The position numbers were made by a program, and so were the translations under genes. A stretch of 30,772 bases of DNA from BS750m-G28 sp035527235 (GTDB lineage: Archaea > Thermoproteota > Bathyarchaeia > TCS64), in the NCBI GenBank assembly GCA_035527235.1, contig DATLAV010000141.1, forward strand, positions 1 through 30,772, given 5' to 3'. Shown here one piece after another: positions 7,829-16,111 of the stretch. Numbering within the stretch: the stretch's first letter is position 1; each line of letters begins with the position of its first letter. The notes under the pieces are model-generated. The model did not search any database and was not told where the DNA came from. It was given only the letters and a program-made list of their open reading frames with translations.

Positions 7829-9277
7829 CTACTCGTTGACGAGCTCCTCGACGACCCTTTTCACGGTCTCCCAGAGGGGGCCGACGCTCCCGATCCTCAC
7901 TAGCTCCTGGGGGCTGTGGGGGTAGCTGATGTCCGGGCCGATTGAGACTATCATGAGATCGGGGTCGAACCTGCTCAGGACGCCACACTCTAGTCCCCCG
8001 TGGATGCCCGTCACCTCCGGCCTCCTGCCCAGTACCTCCTCGTAGCACCGGGTGACCAGCGCCAGGAAGGGCGACTCCGGGTCCGCCTTCCAGCCCGTGC
8101 CTCCCGCCCTCTGCTGCGTCTCGGCCCCGTACCTCCTTCCCAGCTCCTTGAGCTTCCCCTGGTTCTCGTCGAGGCCCCCTTTGTCTGAGCTCCTAGTACT
8201 CAGGAGGATGCGGATCACGTCGCCCTCGGTCCTCAATACGCCCAGGTTGTTGGATGTCTGGACCAGATCGGGAAACTCGTCGCTCCACGAGTACGGCCCC
8301 TGCGGGACATCGTTGATGAGGCCCACGACCCGCCTTGAGACGTCCTCCGAAAACGCCCTCCCGACATCCACCTCCGAGACCCTGACCGTGGCCTCCTTCT
8401 CCACGAACCTGTCCAGCCCTTCACCCCAACCCTTCAGGGTCACCTGCGCCTCCACCGCCCTCCCTGGCGGGACCAGGAAGACGCAGTGCGCCGATCTCGC
8501 TATCGCGTTGCCCCTGGTGCCCCCCTCGATGTGAGCTATCCTGATGGGCATCTCCTCCAAGACGACCTTCAATCCTTCTCCGAGCAGCTTGTTGGCGCTC
8601 ATCCTGGGGAGGTGGATGTCAACGCCGGAGTGGCCCCCTAGGAGCCCTCCCACGTTGAGCCTGAGGCCCCCCCAGCCCTCCGCCGCCGTCGGAGGTTCCG
8701 GGTAACTATAGTTGGTGCCCCCGCCGCCCGCTGAGCTTATGATAATGACTCCCAGCTCCTCGCTGTCCAGGTTGATCATCCTCTTCCCGGTGAAGAAACC
8801 GAGCTGCATCTTGACGGCGCCCGTGAGGCCGGTCTCCTCGTCCACCGTGAGGACCGCCTCCAGTCTTCCGTGCACCAACAGGCGGGGCTCCACCATCACC
8901 GCCATCGCGATGGCCATCCCGACGCCGTTGTCGGCCCCTAGCGACGTGCCCTCTGCCCTGAGGAGGTCGCCGTCGACCCGGAGGGGGATCGGGTCCTTGG
9001 CGAAGTCGTGTGGGCTGCCTTCGGTCTTCTCGCAGACCATGTCCTGATGGCACTGGAGCACGAGAGTCTGGGTCCCCTCGTGGCCTTCGGCGGCCTCCCG
9101 GGCGAGGAGTATGTTTCCCACCTCGTCCTGTTTGAAGGAGACGCCATTCTCTTCGGCCCAGTCCTTTATCCAGCGCCCCAACTCCTGTTCCCTTTTCGAG
9201 CATCGGGGTATCCTGGAGATCTCTTCGAAGATCTCCCAGACGGCCCTCGGCTCCAGCCCCTCCAAAGTTCCGCTCAT
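7829..9277 (-). CDS. pepD: Aminoacyl-histidine dipeptidase, PepD-like (M20 family)
   Basis: At 482 residues it matches the M20 family PepD peptidases, which cleave Xaa-His and other dipeptides with two zinc ions. Metal ligands and catalytic residues are visible: H77 and D79 in LQCHQDMVCEK, D116 in LGADNGVG, E147-E148 in TVDEETGLTGA, D in MINLDSEELG, and the late histidine in SIGPDISYPHSPQE. The lid domain between has the expected HSGVDIHLPRMSANK pattern. No signal peptide is present, so it is probably cytosolic and involved in peptide use. The gene is monocistronic and convergent with the MFS carrier. Confidence 0.94.
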   Translation of the reverse strand: MSGTLEGLEPRAVWEIFEEISRIPRCSKREQELGRWIKDWAEENGVSFKQDEVGNILLAREAAEGHEGTQTLVLQCHQDMVCEKTEGSPHDFAKDPIPLRVDGDLLRAEGTSLGADNGVGMAIAMAVMVEPRLLVHGRLEAVLTVDEETGLTGAVKMQLGFFTGKRMINLDSEELGVIIISSAGGGGTNYSYPEPPTAAEGWGGLRLNVGGLLGGHSGVDIHLPRMSANKLLGEGLKVVLEEMPIRIAHIEGGTRGNAIARSAHCVFLVPPGRAVEAQVTLKGWGEGLDRFVEKEATVRVSEVDVGRAFSEDVSRRVVGLINDVPQGPYSWSDEFPDLVQTSNNLGVLRTEGDVIRILLSTRSSDKGGLDENQGKLKELGRRYGAETQQRAGGTGWKADPESPFLALVTRCYEEVLGRRPEVTGIHGGLECGVLSRFDPDLMIVSIGPDISYPHSPQELVRIGSVGPLWETVKRVVEELVNE

Positions 9278-9352
9278 GTCAAGTCACGGATCTGAAAATG
9301 TGCATGCCTGTATAAATTGAGTATCAGGGCTTTCCTAGCCGGGTTCGGCTCC

Positions 9353-9736
9353 TCAGGATCGTCTCCGGGGGATCGTCGAGAACTCGATCCACTGGGAGTG
9401 GTACTTTATCGAGGGGTCCTCGGGATTGAAGGCGATGTGGAACTCAGTGGACGTACCTGGTCGTATCGAGCCAATGACGCACGATTCTGTGTAGGCGTCC
9501 CCCCCGGCGCTCACCCAAGTGACGAAGACCTCGGTGTCGTAGGCCACGGACCAGCCCGCGTTCAGCACCGTCCCGTCGAAGACGAGTTGGACGTCTCCCC
9601 CGTGGGTCTTGAGGTCGTAGTCGATGCTCGTGATCAATGGCTCCGGTTTGAAGTAGAACTTGGAGACGAAGACGTAGCCGAGGACAGCACAGAAGATGAG
9701 GTAGGCAGCGATGATCGCCCTCTGCTTGATATTCAT
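9353..9736 (-). CDS. Membrane-anchored protein, tandem paralogue 1 (unknown function)
   Basis: The 127-residue protein has one N-terminal membrane segment (about residues 7-25) ending in VFVSKFYFKPEP, then an all-beta-looking domain of about 95 residues with the pattern VFDGTVLNAGWSVAYDTEVFVTW. This resembles the FxLYD/CARDB style of small extracellular beta domains, judged by eye. It is a clear paralogue of the next gene upstream: shared features are the FVSKFYFKP motif, VAYD/AAYD, IFVTWV or VFVTWV, an IxPG turn and the KYHS tail motif. The C-terminus is basic (RRRS). No function can be named; an outward-facing anchored domain is likely. Confidence 0.8.
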   Translation of the reverse strand: MNIKQRAIIAAYLIFCAVLGYVFVSKFYFKPEPLITSIDYDLKTHGGDVQLVFDGTVLNAGWSVAYDTEVFVTWVSAGGDAYTESCVIGSIRPGTSTEFHIAFNPEDPSIKYHSQWIEFSTIPRRRS

Positions 9737-9776
9737 CCCTTACCCCTGAGGCACCAGAAGATGGGGTTGGGCCGGG

Positions 9777-9808
9777 TCTTAAAATAAAATATGAATCTTT
9801 AAATCATG
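9777..9808 (-). promoter_or_regulatory. Duplicated upstream element, copy 1 (promoter of paralogue 1)
   Basis: This 32-base A/T-rich block is 29/32 identical to 10245-10276 and sits about 40-70 bases upstream of the ATG at 9736. On the minus strand it contains CATATTTTATTTT, a plausible TATA region. The same block lies at nearly the same distance before the second paralogue, so it was probably copied together with the gene. Confidence 0.6.
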
Positions 9809-9838
9809 AAACGGGCCAGTGAACGTCAGTTAGAATCG

Positions 9839-10210
9839 CTAGTTACTTGAGAACTCAACCTTGTGAGAGTGGTACTTGACGAGGAACTCGTCGCCCACCT
9901 CGAAGACGATGCAGAAGGGGGATTTACTACCCGGTTCGATGCAGCCCAGGGACATCGAGTCCGTGTAGCTGGCCCCTCCCATGGTGACCCAGGTGACGAA
10001 GATCCGGACATCGTAGGCCGCCTTCTGGCCCATGTTCTTCACCTCGCCCGTGAAGACTTGGCGGGCCCCCGAGCCAGACTGCTCCACCTCGTACTGCACG
10101 CCTGTTACCACCGGATTCGGCTTGAAGTAGAACTTGGAGACGAAAATAAAGCCGAGTAACCCAACAAAGACAACGTATACTGCTATGATGGTCTTCCATG
10201 TGGTGTCCAT
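9839..10210 (-). CDS. Membrane-anchored protein, tandem paralogue 2 (unknown function)
   Basis: The 123-residue protein has the same plan as its downstream neighbour: an N-terminal membrane segment (about residues 7-24), the FVSKFYFKPNP junction, then a beta domain with GEVKNMGQKAAYDVRIFVTWV and an IEPG turn, ending with VKYHSHKVEFSS. The two proteins differ at many positions but keep the aromatic and turn residues, so the duplication is not recent at the protein level. The upstream A/T-rich element is nevertheless nearly identical between the copies, which suggests that it is under selection. No family name can be assigned by eye. Confidence 0.8.
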   Translation of the reverse strand: MDTTWKTIIAVYVVFVGLLGFIFVSKFYFKPNPVVTGVQYEVEQSGSGARQVFTGEVKNMGQKAAYDVRIFVTWVTMGGASYTDSMSLGCIEPGSKSPFCIVFEVGDEFLVKYHSHKVEFSSN

Positions 10211-10244
10211 CGGGCTCTCCGGGCATCTCTACGGTGATCTTTCA

Positions 10245-10276
10245 TCTTTAAATAAAATATGAATCTTAGAATCATG
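10245..10276 (-). promoter_or_regulatory. Duplicated upstream element, copy 2 (promoter of paralogue 2)
   Basis: Differs from 9777-9808 at only three of 32 positions and lies about 35-66 bases before the ATG at 10210. The minus-strand TATA-like core is CATATTTTATTTAAAG. Common regulation of the two paralogues is a reasonable inference. Confidence 0.6.
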
Positions 10277-10375
10277 GATTATGTGCCGCAAAATCCTCGC
10301 GGAACTCGGATGTTTCTAGGTTTAATCTTGAGGAAACTTGATCCGATGAACTTCATGGATACATATCAACCTATT

Positions 10376-10388
10376 TTGTAAAAAAAAA
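10376..10388 (-). terminator. T-run terminator after the YeiH-type gene
   Basis: On the minus strand the site is a run of nine T (the plus strand shows A at 10380-10388), about 60 bases after the stop of the YeiH-type carrier. Archaeal polymerase terminates at T-rich stretches without needing a hairpin. The rest of the spacer from 10277 to 10449 shows no gene. Confidence 0.5.
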
Positions 10389-10449
10389 CATAGGGGAAAT
10401 AGAATACGATAGTAAACAATAAATTACACTAACAACTCGTCGGGTGGGC

Positions 10450-11493
10450 TCAGGAGTATAGGGGGACGTACGGAGCAACTAGGACCGCCAGGGCGAACGC
10501 CAAGGTCCCGGCGAGGACCGCCATCAACGCCGCGAAGGCGAAGGGCTTCACCCCGAGCCTCGCGATAGTCCTGAACTGGACCTTCGAGCCGACCCCGGCA
10601 AAGGCGGTCGCCAGCAGGAACGGGATGACGTTCCCCTTCAGCAGACCCTTGAAGTAGACCCAGTCGAGGCCCGTGACGGCTAGGGCCGACGCGTTGGCGT
10701 CTAGGAGTGCCGAGACGATGGAGCCCGCTATGAAGAGGACGGCAAAGGTGGGCAGGACGAGCTTCGCCCCTTCCCTCGCCTCGCCGCCACCTCTGTTGAA
10801 GATGTATGTCGCCAGGAGTACCGCGGGACCTATCATGAATATTCTCACCGACTTAATCATCAGCGCGGGGCTGATCACCCCCTCGCCGAGAGCCCCCGCT
10901 GCCGCCACGACCTGGGCGGTCTCGTGGACCCCGGAGCCCACCCAGATGGCGAAGACGTTGAGATTGCCCCCGAGGAGCCCGTTCACCGCCGTGCTCGAGA
11001 ATAGGAAGGGGTAGAGGAACATCGACATGAGGCCAAAGAGGGTGATGCCGCTCAATGCGAGGCCGATCTCCTCCTCCCTCGCCTCGAGGGCAGGGGCCGT
11101 GGCGGCTATCGCCGACGCTCCGCAGATGGAGGTCCCGACGCCGATGAGGAGTGCCAGCCTATCGCTGATGCCAAACCTCCTGCCCAGCCATACGCTGGTG
11201 AAGAAGGAGAACGCGATCACCACCAAGGCGTTGACGACACCTATCCCTACCTGGAACCAGACCATGGCGCTGGTCACGAGGCCGAGGAGGGCGATCGTCG
11301 CCTTCAGCAGTCTCGAAGAGCAGAAGTTGGCCCCCACTGTCAACCATTCGGGAAGTTTAACCAGATTCGAGACGGCTATCCCGAAGATGAACGCCCACAT
11401 GAGGCAGCTCACGGGTCTGTACAGCCGCCACGTGACGAAGGAGACCATCGCTATCACCGCGCAGTATGCCACGCCCGGTGCGTACTTGGACAA
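10450..11493 (-). CDS. YeiH/PSE family putative anion (sulfate/sulfonate-type) exporter
   Basis: The protein is about 347 residues with roughly ten membrane segments. Family marks include FIFGIAVSNLVKLPEW near the N-terminus, ALLIGVGTSICGASAIAATAP in the middle, and GSGVHETAQVVAAAGALGE, all typical of the UPF0324/YeiH group annotated as putative sulfate exporters. The start is uncertain: the open frame runs much further upstream but encodes non-family sequence, so I placed it at TTG 11493. A GGAGG sits about 30 bases before this and lacks a suitable in-frame ATG, GTG or TTG at the normal spacing. It is divergent from gamma-glutamyltransferase. Confidence 0.85.
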   Translation of the reverse strand: MSKYAPGVAYCAVIAMVSFVTWRLYRPVSCLMWAFIFGIAVSNLVKLPEWLTVGANFCSSRLLKATIALLGLVTSAMVWFQVGIGVVNALVVIAFSFFTSVWLGRRFGISDRLALLIGVGTSICGASAIAATAPALEAREEEIGLALSGITLFGLMSMFLYPFLFSSTAVNGLLGGNLNVFAIWVGSGVHETAQVVAAAGALGEGVISPALMIKSVRIFMIGPAVLLATYIFNRGGGEAREGAKLVLPTFAVLFIAGSIVSALLDANASALAVTGLDWVYFKGLLKGNVIPFLLATAFAGVGSKVQFRTIARLGVKPFAFAALMAVLAGTLAFALAVLVAPYVPLYS

Positions 11494-11596
11494 GTTCGAG
11501 TGGTCTGTCGTTTTCTCACGCCTCCGTGAATCTGTCCTGATGCGACCCCACCTCTGATAAGGTTTGCCTCTGCAAGCCTCGGATGAACCTGATACG

Positions 11597-11608
11597 ATTA
11601 GATTTATC
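11597..11608 (+). promoter_or_regulatory. TATA-like box for gamma-glutamyltransferase
   Basis: The site reads TAGATTTATCTC, about 26-37 bases before the ATG at 11634. It predicts a transcript with little or no leader, and the lack of a good ribosome-binding site before that ATG agrees. Confidence 0.5.
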
Positions 11609-11633
11609 TCTAGATAGGGGAATCCCTTCAACC

Positions 11634-13244
11634 ATGAGCTATAACTCACGTCGTTCACCCGTCTACGCCAGGGACGGCATCGTAGCCTCGAGCCAGCCCC
11701 TGGCCTCCATGGCGGGGATCAAGATACTCCAGAAGGGAGGCAACGCCGCCGACGCCGCTGTCGCGGTGGCAGCGGCCCTCAACGTCACGGAGCCGACCTC
11801 CACGGGCATAGGCGGGGACTGTTTCTGCCTCTTCTTCGACGGCAGCAGCAAGAAGATCTCAGGAGTCAACGGGAGCGGTCGCGCCCCCGCAGGCCTCACC
11901 GTCGAGAAGCTCCACGAGCAGGGGATAACGGAGAGGATGCCCTCCCAGAGCATTCACACCATCACGGTGCCCGGGGCGGCCACCGGCTGGGTGGACACCA
12001 TCGAGCGGTTCGGCACCATGGAGATGTCCGAGGTCCTTGCCCCCGCCATCGAGCTTGCTGAGAGGGGCTTCCCGGTCGCCCCCATGACCTCAAGGGGCTG
12101 GCAGAGGGGCGCCGAGCGGCTCAAGAGCGGACCCAACTTCAACGAGATGCTGATCGACGGCAGGGGCCCCGGGGAGGGGGAGATCATGAGGAACCCGACC
12201 CTCGCCCGCACCTTCAGGGAGGTGGCGGAGTACGGCAAAGCCGGCTACTACGAGGGCAGGATCGCCGAGGCCATCGTCGACCTTATAGCGCCCCGAGGGA
12301 GCTTCATGACAGTCGACGACCTCAAGAACCATCGCAGCACCTTCCCCGAGCCCATCTCCACCAACTACAGGGGCTACGACATCTTTGAGATACCGCCCAA
12401 CGGCCAGGGGATCACCGCCCTCATCGCTCTCAACATCGTCGAGGAGTATGACCTCGCGTCCATGGGGCACTCCTCCGCGGAGCATCTGCACACCATGATC
12501 GAGGCCATGAGGATGGCGTTTGCCGACACCCGTTGGTACGTAGCCGACCCCGACGTCGTCCACGTGCCCATCAAGGAGCTCATCAGCAAGGAGTACGCCG
12601 CGGAGCGGAGGAAGCTCTTCGACCCGGGGAGGGCGAACGTCGACGTCCAGAGGGGCTCACCGGTCGCCGGCTCCGACACCGTCTACTTCTGCACCGCCGA
12701 CGGAGACGGGAACGCCGTCAGCTTCATCAACAGCAACTACATGGGCTTCGGCACCGGCCTCATCCCCAAGGGCTGCGGCTTCACGCTGCAGAACAGGGGC
12801 GCCAACTTCAGCGTCGACCCCAAGCACCCCAACTGCGCCGGCCCCAGCAAGAGGCCCTACCACACCATCATCCCCGGTATGGCGATGAAGGACGGGGAGC
12901 TCCTCGGCCCCTTCGGCGTCATGGGAGGCTTCATGCAGCCCCAGGGCCACCTCCAGGTCGTCGTCAACATGGTCGACTACGGCATGGATCCCCAGGCGGC
13001 CCTCGACTCCCCCAGGTTCTGCATCGGCAGCGGCACCAGCGGTGGGAAGGTCGCCCTCGAGGAGGGCATCAACCTCGAGGTTATGAGTCAGCTCGCCAGA
13101 ATGGGCCACGAGGTGATCCCCAGGACAGGGAGCGCCAGGGGCGGCTTCGGCCGAGGACAGATAATCCTGCGGAACCCCGAGACGGGGGTCCTCTGCGGCG
13201 GCTCCGACCCCAGGGCCGACGGAATGGCCATCGGCCTCAACTAA
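11634..13244 (+). CDS. ggt: Gamma-glutamyltransferase family protein
   Basis: The 536-residue N-terminal-nucleophile hydrolase is related to gamma-glutamyltranspeptidase. It has the early motifs GGNAADAAVAVAAALNV and SGRAPAGLT, and the autoprocessing site with T349 as the likely nucleophile in GSDTVYFCTADGDGNAVSF, followed by INSNYMGFG and later GPFGVMGGFMQPQGH. Canonical enzymes read TTH at the cleavage site; here DTV. No signal peptide is visible, unlike periplasmic bacterial enzymes, so it may be intracellular. The ATG at 11634 fits the promoter spacing and family start; an earlier ATG at 11583 adds 17 unrelated residues. A T-run follows the stop. Confidence 0.94.
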   Translation: MSYNSRRSPVYARDGIVASSQPLASMAGIKILQKGGNAADAAVAVAAALNVTEPTSTGIGGDCFCLFFDGSSKKISGVNGSGRAPAGLTVEKLHEQGITERMPSQSIHTITVPGAATGWVDTIERFGTMEMSEVLAPAIELAERGFPVAPMTSRGWQRGAERLKSGPNFNEMLIDGRGPGEGEIMRNPTLARTFREVAEYGKAGYYEGRIAEAIVDLIAPRGSFMTVDDLKNHRSTFPEPISTNYRGYDIFEIPPNGQGITALIALNIVEEYDLASMGHSSAEHLHTMIEAMRMAFADTRWYVADPDVVHVPIKELISKEYAAERRKLFDPGRANVDVQRGSPVAGSDTVYFCTADGDGNAVSFINSNYMGFGTGLIPKGCGFTLQNRGANFSVDPKHPNCAGPSKRPYHTIIPGMAMKDGELLGPFGVMGGFMQPQGHLQVVVNMVDYGMDPQAALDSPRFCIGSGTSGGKVALEEGINLEVMSQLARMGHEVIPRTGSARGGFGRGQIILRNPETGVLCGGSDPRADGMAIGLN

Positions 13245-13250
13245 AAACCA

Positions 13251-13258
13251 TTTTTTTT
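13251..13258. terminator. T8 tract between convergent genes
   Basis: Eight consecutive T directly follow the gamma-glutamyltransferase stop at 13244, and the convergent HAD gene ends at 13267. This is a likely terminator for the plus-strand gene. An A5 run at 13244-13248 could act weakly for the opposite strand. Confidence 0.55.
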
Positions 13259-13266
13259 ATTTAGTG

Positions 13267-13743
13267 CTAGGCGGGGTGCTGGCTCTCGAAGGCCCCGCCG
13301 TACTGGATGACGGTGACGATGGGCAGCATCTCCCTGAGCCTCCTGACGTTGCGGGGCTCGTCCTCAAAGTAAACGTCGATCCCCAGCTCCAGTATCTTGT
13401 CCCTCTTTCCCTTGAGGGAGAACTCGGGGTCCAAGCCGTTGAGCTCGTCCTCGGTAAACTCGTACCTCGGGCTCCCGCCCATCACGTGAACGCTCGCGGC
13501 GCCTGGGAGGTGCCTTGTGCACCACCTGAGGGTGAGTTCCTTTAGCTCCTGGTTCCTGCCGGTGATGACGTGGTACTCGTCCCCCTCGTGGAGGAGGAGT
13601 CTCGGGTCCAGCAGGGGCTTCCTCGTTGAGAAGTAATGGATCTGTGCAACCCTCAGCTTCTCCCGGGGGAGCCGGTTGATCATGTGGAAGACCGCGTCGT
13701 CGTAGTCGCAGAGGACGCCGTCCATGTCGAATCCGATCCTCAT
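13267..13743 (-). CDS. HAD-superfamily phosphatase, 5'-nucleotidase-like
   Basis: The 158-residue protein begins MRIGFDMDGVLCDYDDAV, giving HAD motif I with D6 and D8. Motif II is in YHVITGRN. A late lysine (GKRDKILELGIDVYFED) supplies motif III, and FEDEP supplies the metal-binding acids of motif IV. Size and style match the small 5'(3')-deoxyribonucleotidase-like HAD proteins of archaea and phages. Substrate is not certain; a role in nucleotide clean-up is inference. It converges on gamma-glutamyltransferase and diverges from the surface-protein gene. Confidence 0.85.
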   Translation of the reverse strand: MRIGFDMDGVLCDYDDAVFHMINRLPREKLRVAQIHYFSTRKPLLDPRLLLHEGDEYHVITGRNQELKELTLRWCTRHLPGAASVHVMGGSPRYEFTEDELNGLDPEFSLKGKRDKILELGIDVYFEDEPRNVRRLREMLPIVTVIQYGGAFESQHPA

Positions 13744-13903
13744 GTTTCAGGGGTAACCCGCTGCTCTAAAGAATTCTTCTGTGGCCCTGAGGTGTCCACG
13801 CGCCCCCTGAGGTCCCTCGATGGCGGAGGTCCTCCACAAATCTGATATATCGTCGCTCCGTTGTAGTCCCCGTGCCTTTTCTCAGCATAAGGAGTGATCA
13901 AGA

Positions 13904-15502
13904 TTGAAGTTTGAAAATTTCCCCCGCTATACCCTCATCGTGCTGATGCTCGCCCAGATGGGCGTGGCTGTACTCGCGATCCCCCACCTGCCCCACGCGG
14001 GGGCCCAGGTGAACGCCGTAGACATGCTCATGGAGGTCCCCGGGTACACCCTCAGCGCCGACATCTACAACTACCCCGAGTACGTCACTCTGATGACGGA
14101 GCTCAGCATCGAACCCAGCGACTTCATCCTCGGCGTGGATCCTGTTGCGATCATCCTCGCTAGTTACCAGCGGGGCGACGTCTACGTCTGGCTGGAGGTC
14201 TTCGAGTTCGCCTCCGAGGAGTACGTCGAGGAGGAGTACGGCCTCCAGCTGGATGTGGAGGAGTACGTGAGCGGCTTGGGCTACCAGGGCTTGAACGGCC
14301 CCATGTTTCAGAGGTTCGTGCCCAGGGAGAGGGTGTTCACCGCCGACAGGTTCCTCTTCCTCCTCTTCTACTCCCCCCTCGACAACATGGAGGCTTACGG
14401 CGAGATGGACCGCCTCCTCCCGTCCTTCATCTCCCACTTCCTCGACCAGCTGGGAACCAGCATCCCCGCGCCGCCTACGACAGTCGAGGCGAGGTGGGGG
14501 CTCGAGCCCGGGGACGTGCTCACCTGGCACGTTGAGGAGAGCACTTTCACCGGCTACGTCGGCGGCGGCACCTCGTCCAGCCAGGAGGACTGGGAAGGCA
14601 CCTGGGAGATCATCGACGTCAGGGACGGCCACCTCCTCGTCAAACAGGAGAGAAGGATCAGGCAGGTCCTCACCGAAGACGAGACCAAGGTGAGCGTAGA
14701 CATCCCCTACGACGAGTACATCTGGTACGCGCCTGATGAGGAGGGGGTACCCCTCCGTTCCGAGGACGGCTCCGCCGCCGGCGCCGTCGTCTACCCTTTG
14801 GAGTACGGAGGCTTGACCCTCTACGACTTCGTGTCAGACAGCATCAGCAACCTGCCGGAGAGGGACGTGGACAAGGGCACCGAGTACGTCAGCGCTCACG
14901 GGAGGACCCCCTCCTACTCCGGGTTCACACCCATCGAGACCCAGTGGAGGGACGTCGTCGCGCATAGGGGGACGGGCATCATCACCTCCTACGAGTTCTA
15001 CTACAACAACAACGAGTACTCCATCACGACCTCCACAGGGATCACCCTCACTGAGGCTAACTTCGACCTGAGCAGCCGCGCCCCCGTCGCCCTCAGCCTC
15101 ACCGCCTCGACGATGCTCTCATCCGAGAACTTGACGGAGGGCGACCTGATTACGCTCACAGTAGAGATCATGGACCAGGATGGGGCTCCCGTCGACGACG
15201 CCGAGGTAACCGCCACGTTCATCGGCGAATTTTACGTGCTTACGCACACGGGATCGGGAAGCTACGAGGCAACCCTGAGCTCCGACGACGCCGATGAGGG
15301 CACCTATGAGGTCATCATCAGCGCGGAGATGACCGGCTACGAGGGCACCTCGGACTCGAGCTACGTCGTCGTCCAGCAGCGTTCCCCCAGTCAGCCCGCG
15401 GGGTCCACGCCCGGGGGATCGGGCATACCGGGCTTTCCACCGCTTGCCATAGCCCTGGGGATGTCCTTCGCCTACCTCGTCGCATCCCGGCGGAGACGGT
15501 GA
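13904..15502 (+). CDS. Secreted surface protein with Ig-like domain and PGF-type C-terminal anchor
   Basis: The 532-residue protein begins at TTG with AGGAGTGAT eight bases upstream. A hydrophobic signal segment covers about residues 10-30 (YTLIVLMLAQMGVAVLA). A large exported region rich in Asp, Glu, Ser and Tyr follows. A beta-sandwich domain of invasin/Ig type occupies about residues 390-485 (TEGDLITLTVEIMDQDGAPV, then GSYEATLSSDD). A Pro/Gly/Ser linker precedes the C-terminal motif IPGFPPLAIALG, a hydrophobic helix and RRRR. That tail resembles PGF-CTERM sorting signals processed by archaeosortase, so the protein is probably attached to the outer cell surface. The middle (residues 150-380) has no family I recognise. 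Confidence 0.85.
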   Translation: MKFENFPRYTLIVLMLAQMGVAVLAIPHLPHAGAQVNAVDMLMEVPGYTLSADIYNYPEYVTLMTELSIEPSDFILGVDPVAIILASYQRGDVYVWLEVFEFASEEYVEEEYGLQLDVEEYVSGLGYQGLNGPMFQRFVPRERVFTADRFLFLLFYSPLDNMEAYGEMDRLLPSFISHFLDQLGTSIPAPPTTVEARWGLEPGDVLTWHVEESTFTGYVGGGTSSSQEDWEGTWEIIDVRDGHLLVKQERRIRQVLTEDETKVSVDIPYDEYIWYAPDEEGVPLRSEDGSAAGAVVYPLEYGGLTLYDFVSDSISNLPERDVDKGTEYVSAHGRTPSYSGFTPIETQWRDVVAHRGTGIITSYEFYYNNNEYSITTSTGITLTEANFDLSSRAPVALSLTASTMLSSENLTEGDLITLTVEIMDQDGAPVDDAEVTATFIGEFYVLTHTGSGSYEATLSSDDADEGTYEVIISAEMTGYEGTSDSSYVVVQQRSPSQPAGSTPGGSGIPGFPPLAIALGMSFAYLVASRRRR

Positions 15503-15579
15503 GGGTGTTTTTCAGTAAAATTTGAGGGTCCTCCATCGAATCCGTTATATTGTAAAACGAAATATGAAGAACTACACTT

Positions 15580-16077
15580 ATGGAAAACAGGAGGATCATC
15601 ACCTTTATCGCCGTCGGACTGGTCGCTGGGCTAGTCCTCGGTGCGGTCGGTGGGTACATGATCGCCCTGAGGCAGAATATATCGAGTTTTCAGATGAGCA
15701 TCAACATGCTCAACGGCACCCTTATGTCGCTCAGTGAGGAGCTGGCCGATAGGGAGGAGGAGATAGAGGCGCTGAACTTCAGCCTCGCCTCCAAGGATGT
15801 CGAACTCGCCGCGAAGGATGAGGATCTCGCCTACGCCTACGTCGCGATAGAGATGCTGAACGAGTCCCAGGTGAAGGACGAGGAGTTCATCGAGGTCCAA
15901 GCGGGGCTCGTAGCCATGCTCAACTACTCCCTCGCCTACGAGAAGTACCGGAGTGCCCTCATGGAGAGCATCATCTCTGGCTACGTCCCGGACTATGAGC
16001 CCACCGTGAACTTCTACGCGGTCTACGATCACATGTCCTTTGACAATTGGTGGGCGATCAACGGCCCAAAGAACTAG
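15580..16077 (+). CDS. Membrane-anchored coiled-coil protein
   Basis: The 165-residue protein has one N-terminal membrane helix (about residues 8-29, glycine-rich: AVGLVAGLVLGAVGGYMIAL). A heptad-like coiled coil follows at roughly residues 40-105, rich in Leu, Glu, Ala and Ser. A short globular tail ends NWWAINGPKN. It follows the surface protein on the same strand after 77 bases and has its own weak A/T-rich upstream region. The arrangement suggests that it projects outward from the membrane, possibly with the surface protein, but this is inference. No family is recognised. Confidence 0.78.
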   Translation: MENRRIITFIAVGLVAGLVLGAVGGYMIALRQNISSFQMSINMLNGTLMSLSEELADREEEIEALNFSLASKDVELAAKDEDLAYAYVAIEMLNESQVKDEEFIEVQAGLVAMLNYSLAYEKYRSALMESIISGYVPDYEPTVNFYAVYDHMSFDNWWAINGPKN

Positions 16078-16111
16078 AATTGACCCGTCTCCCGAAGTTG
16101 CCGTTCAAGGG

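Noticed and set aside
11494..11658. Longer N-terminus for the YeiH-type carrier starting at 11658
   Set aside because: The added 55 residues are unlike the family and would overlap the gamma-glutamyltransferase promoter and start.
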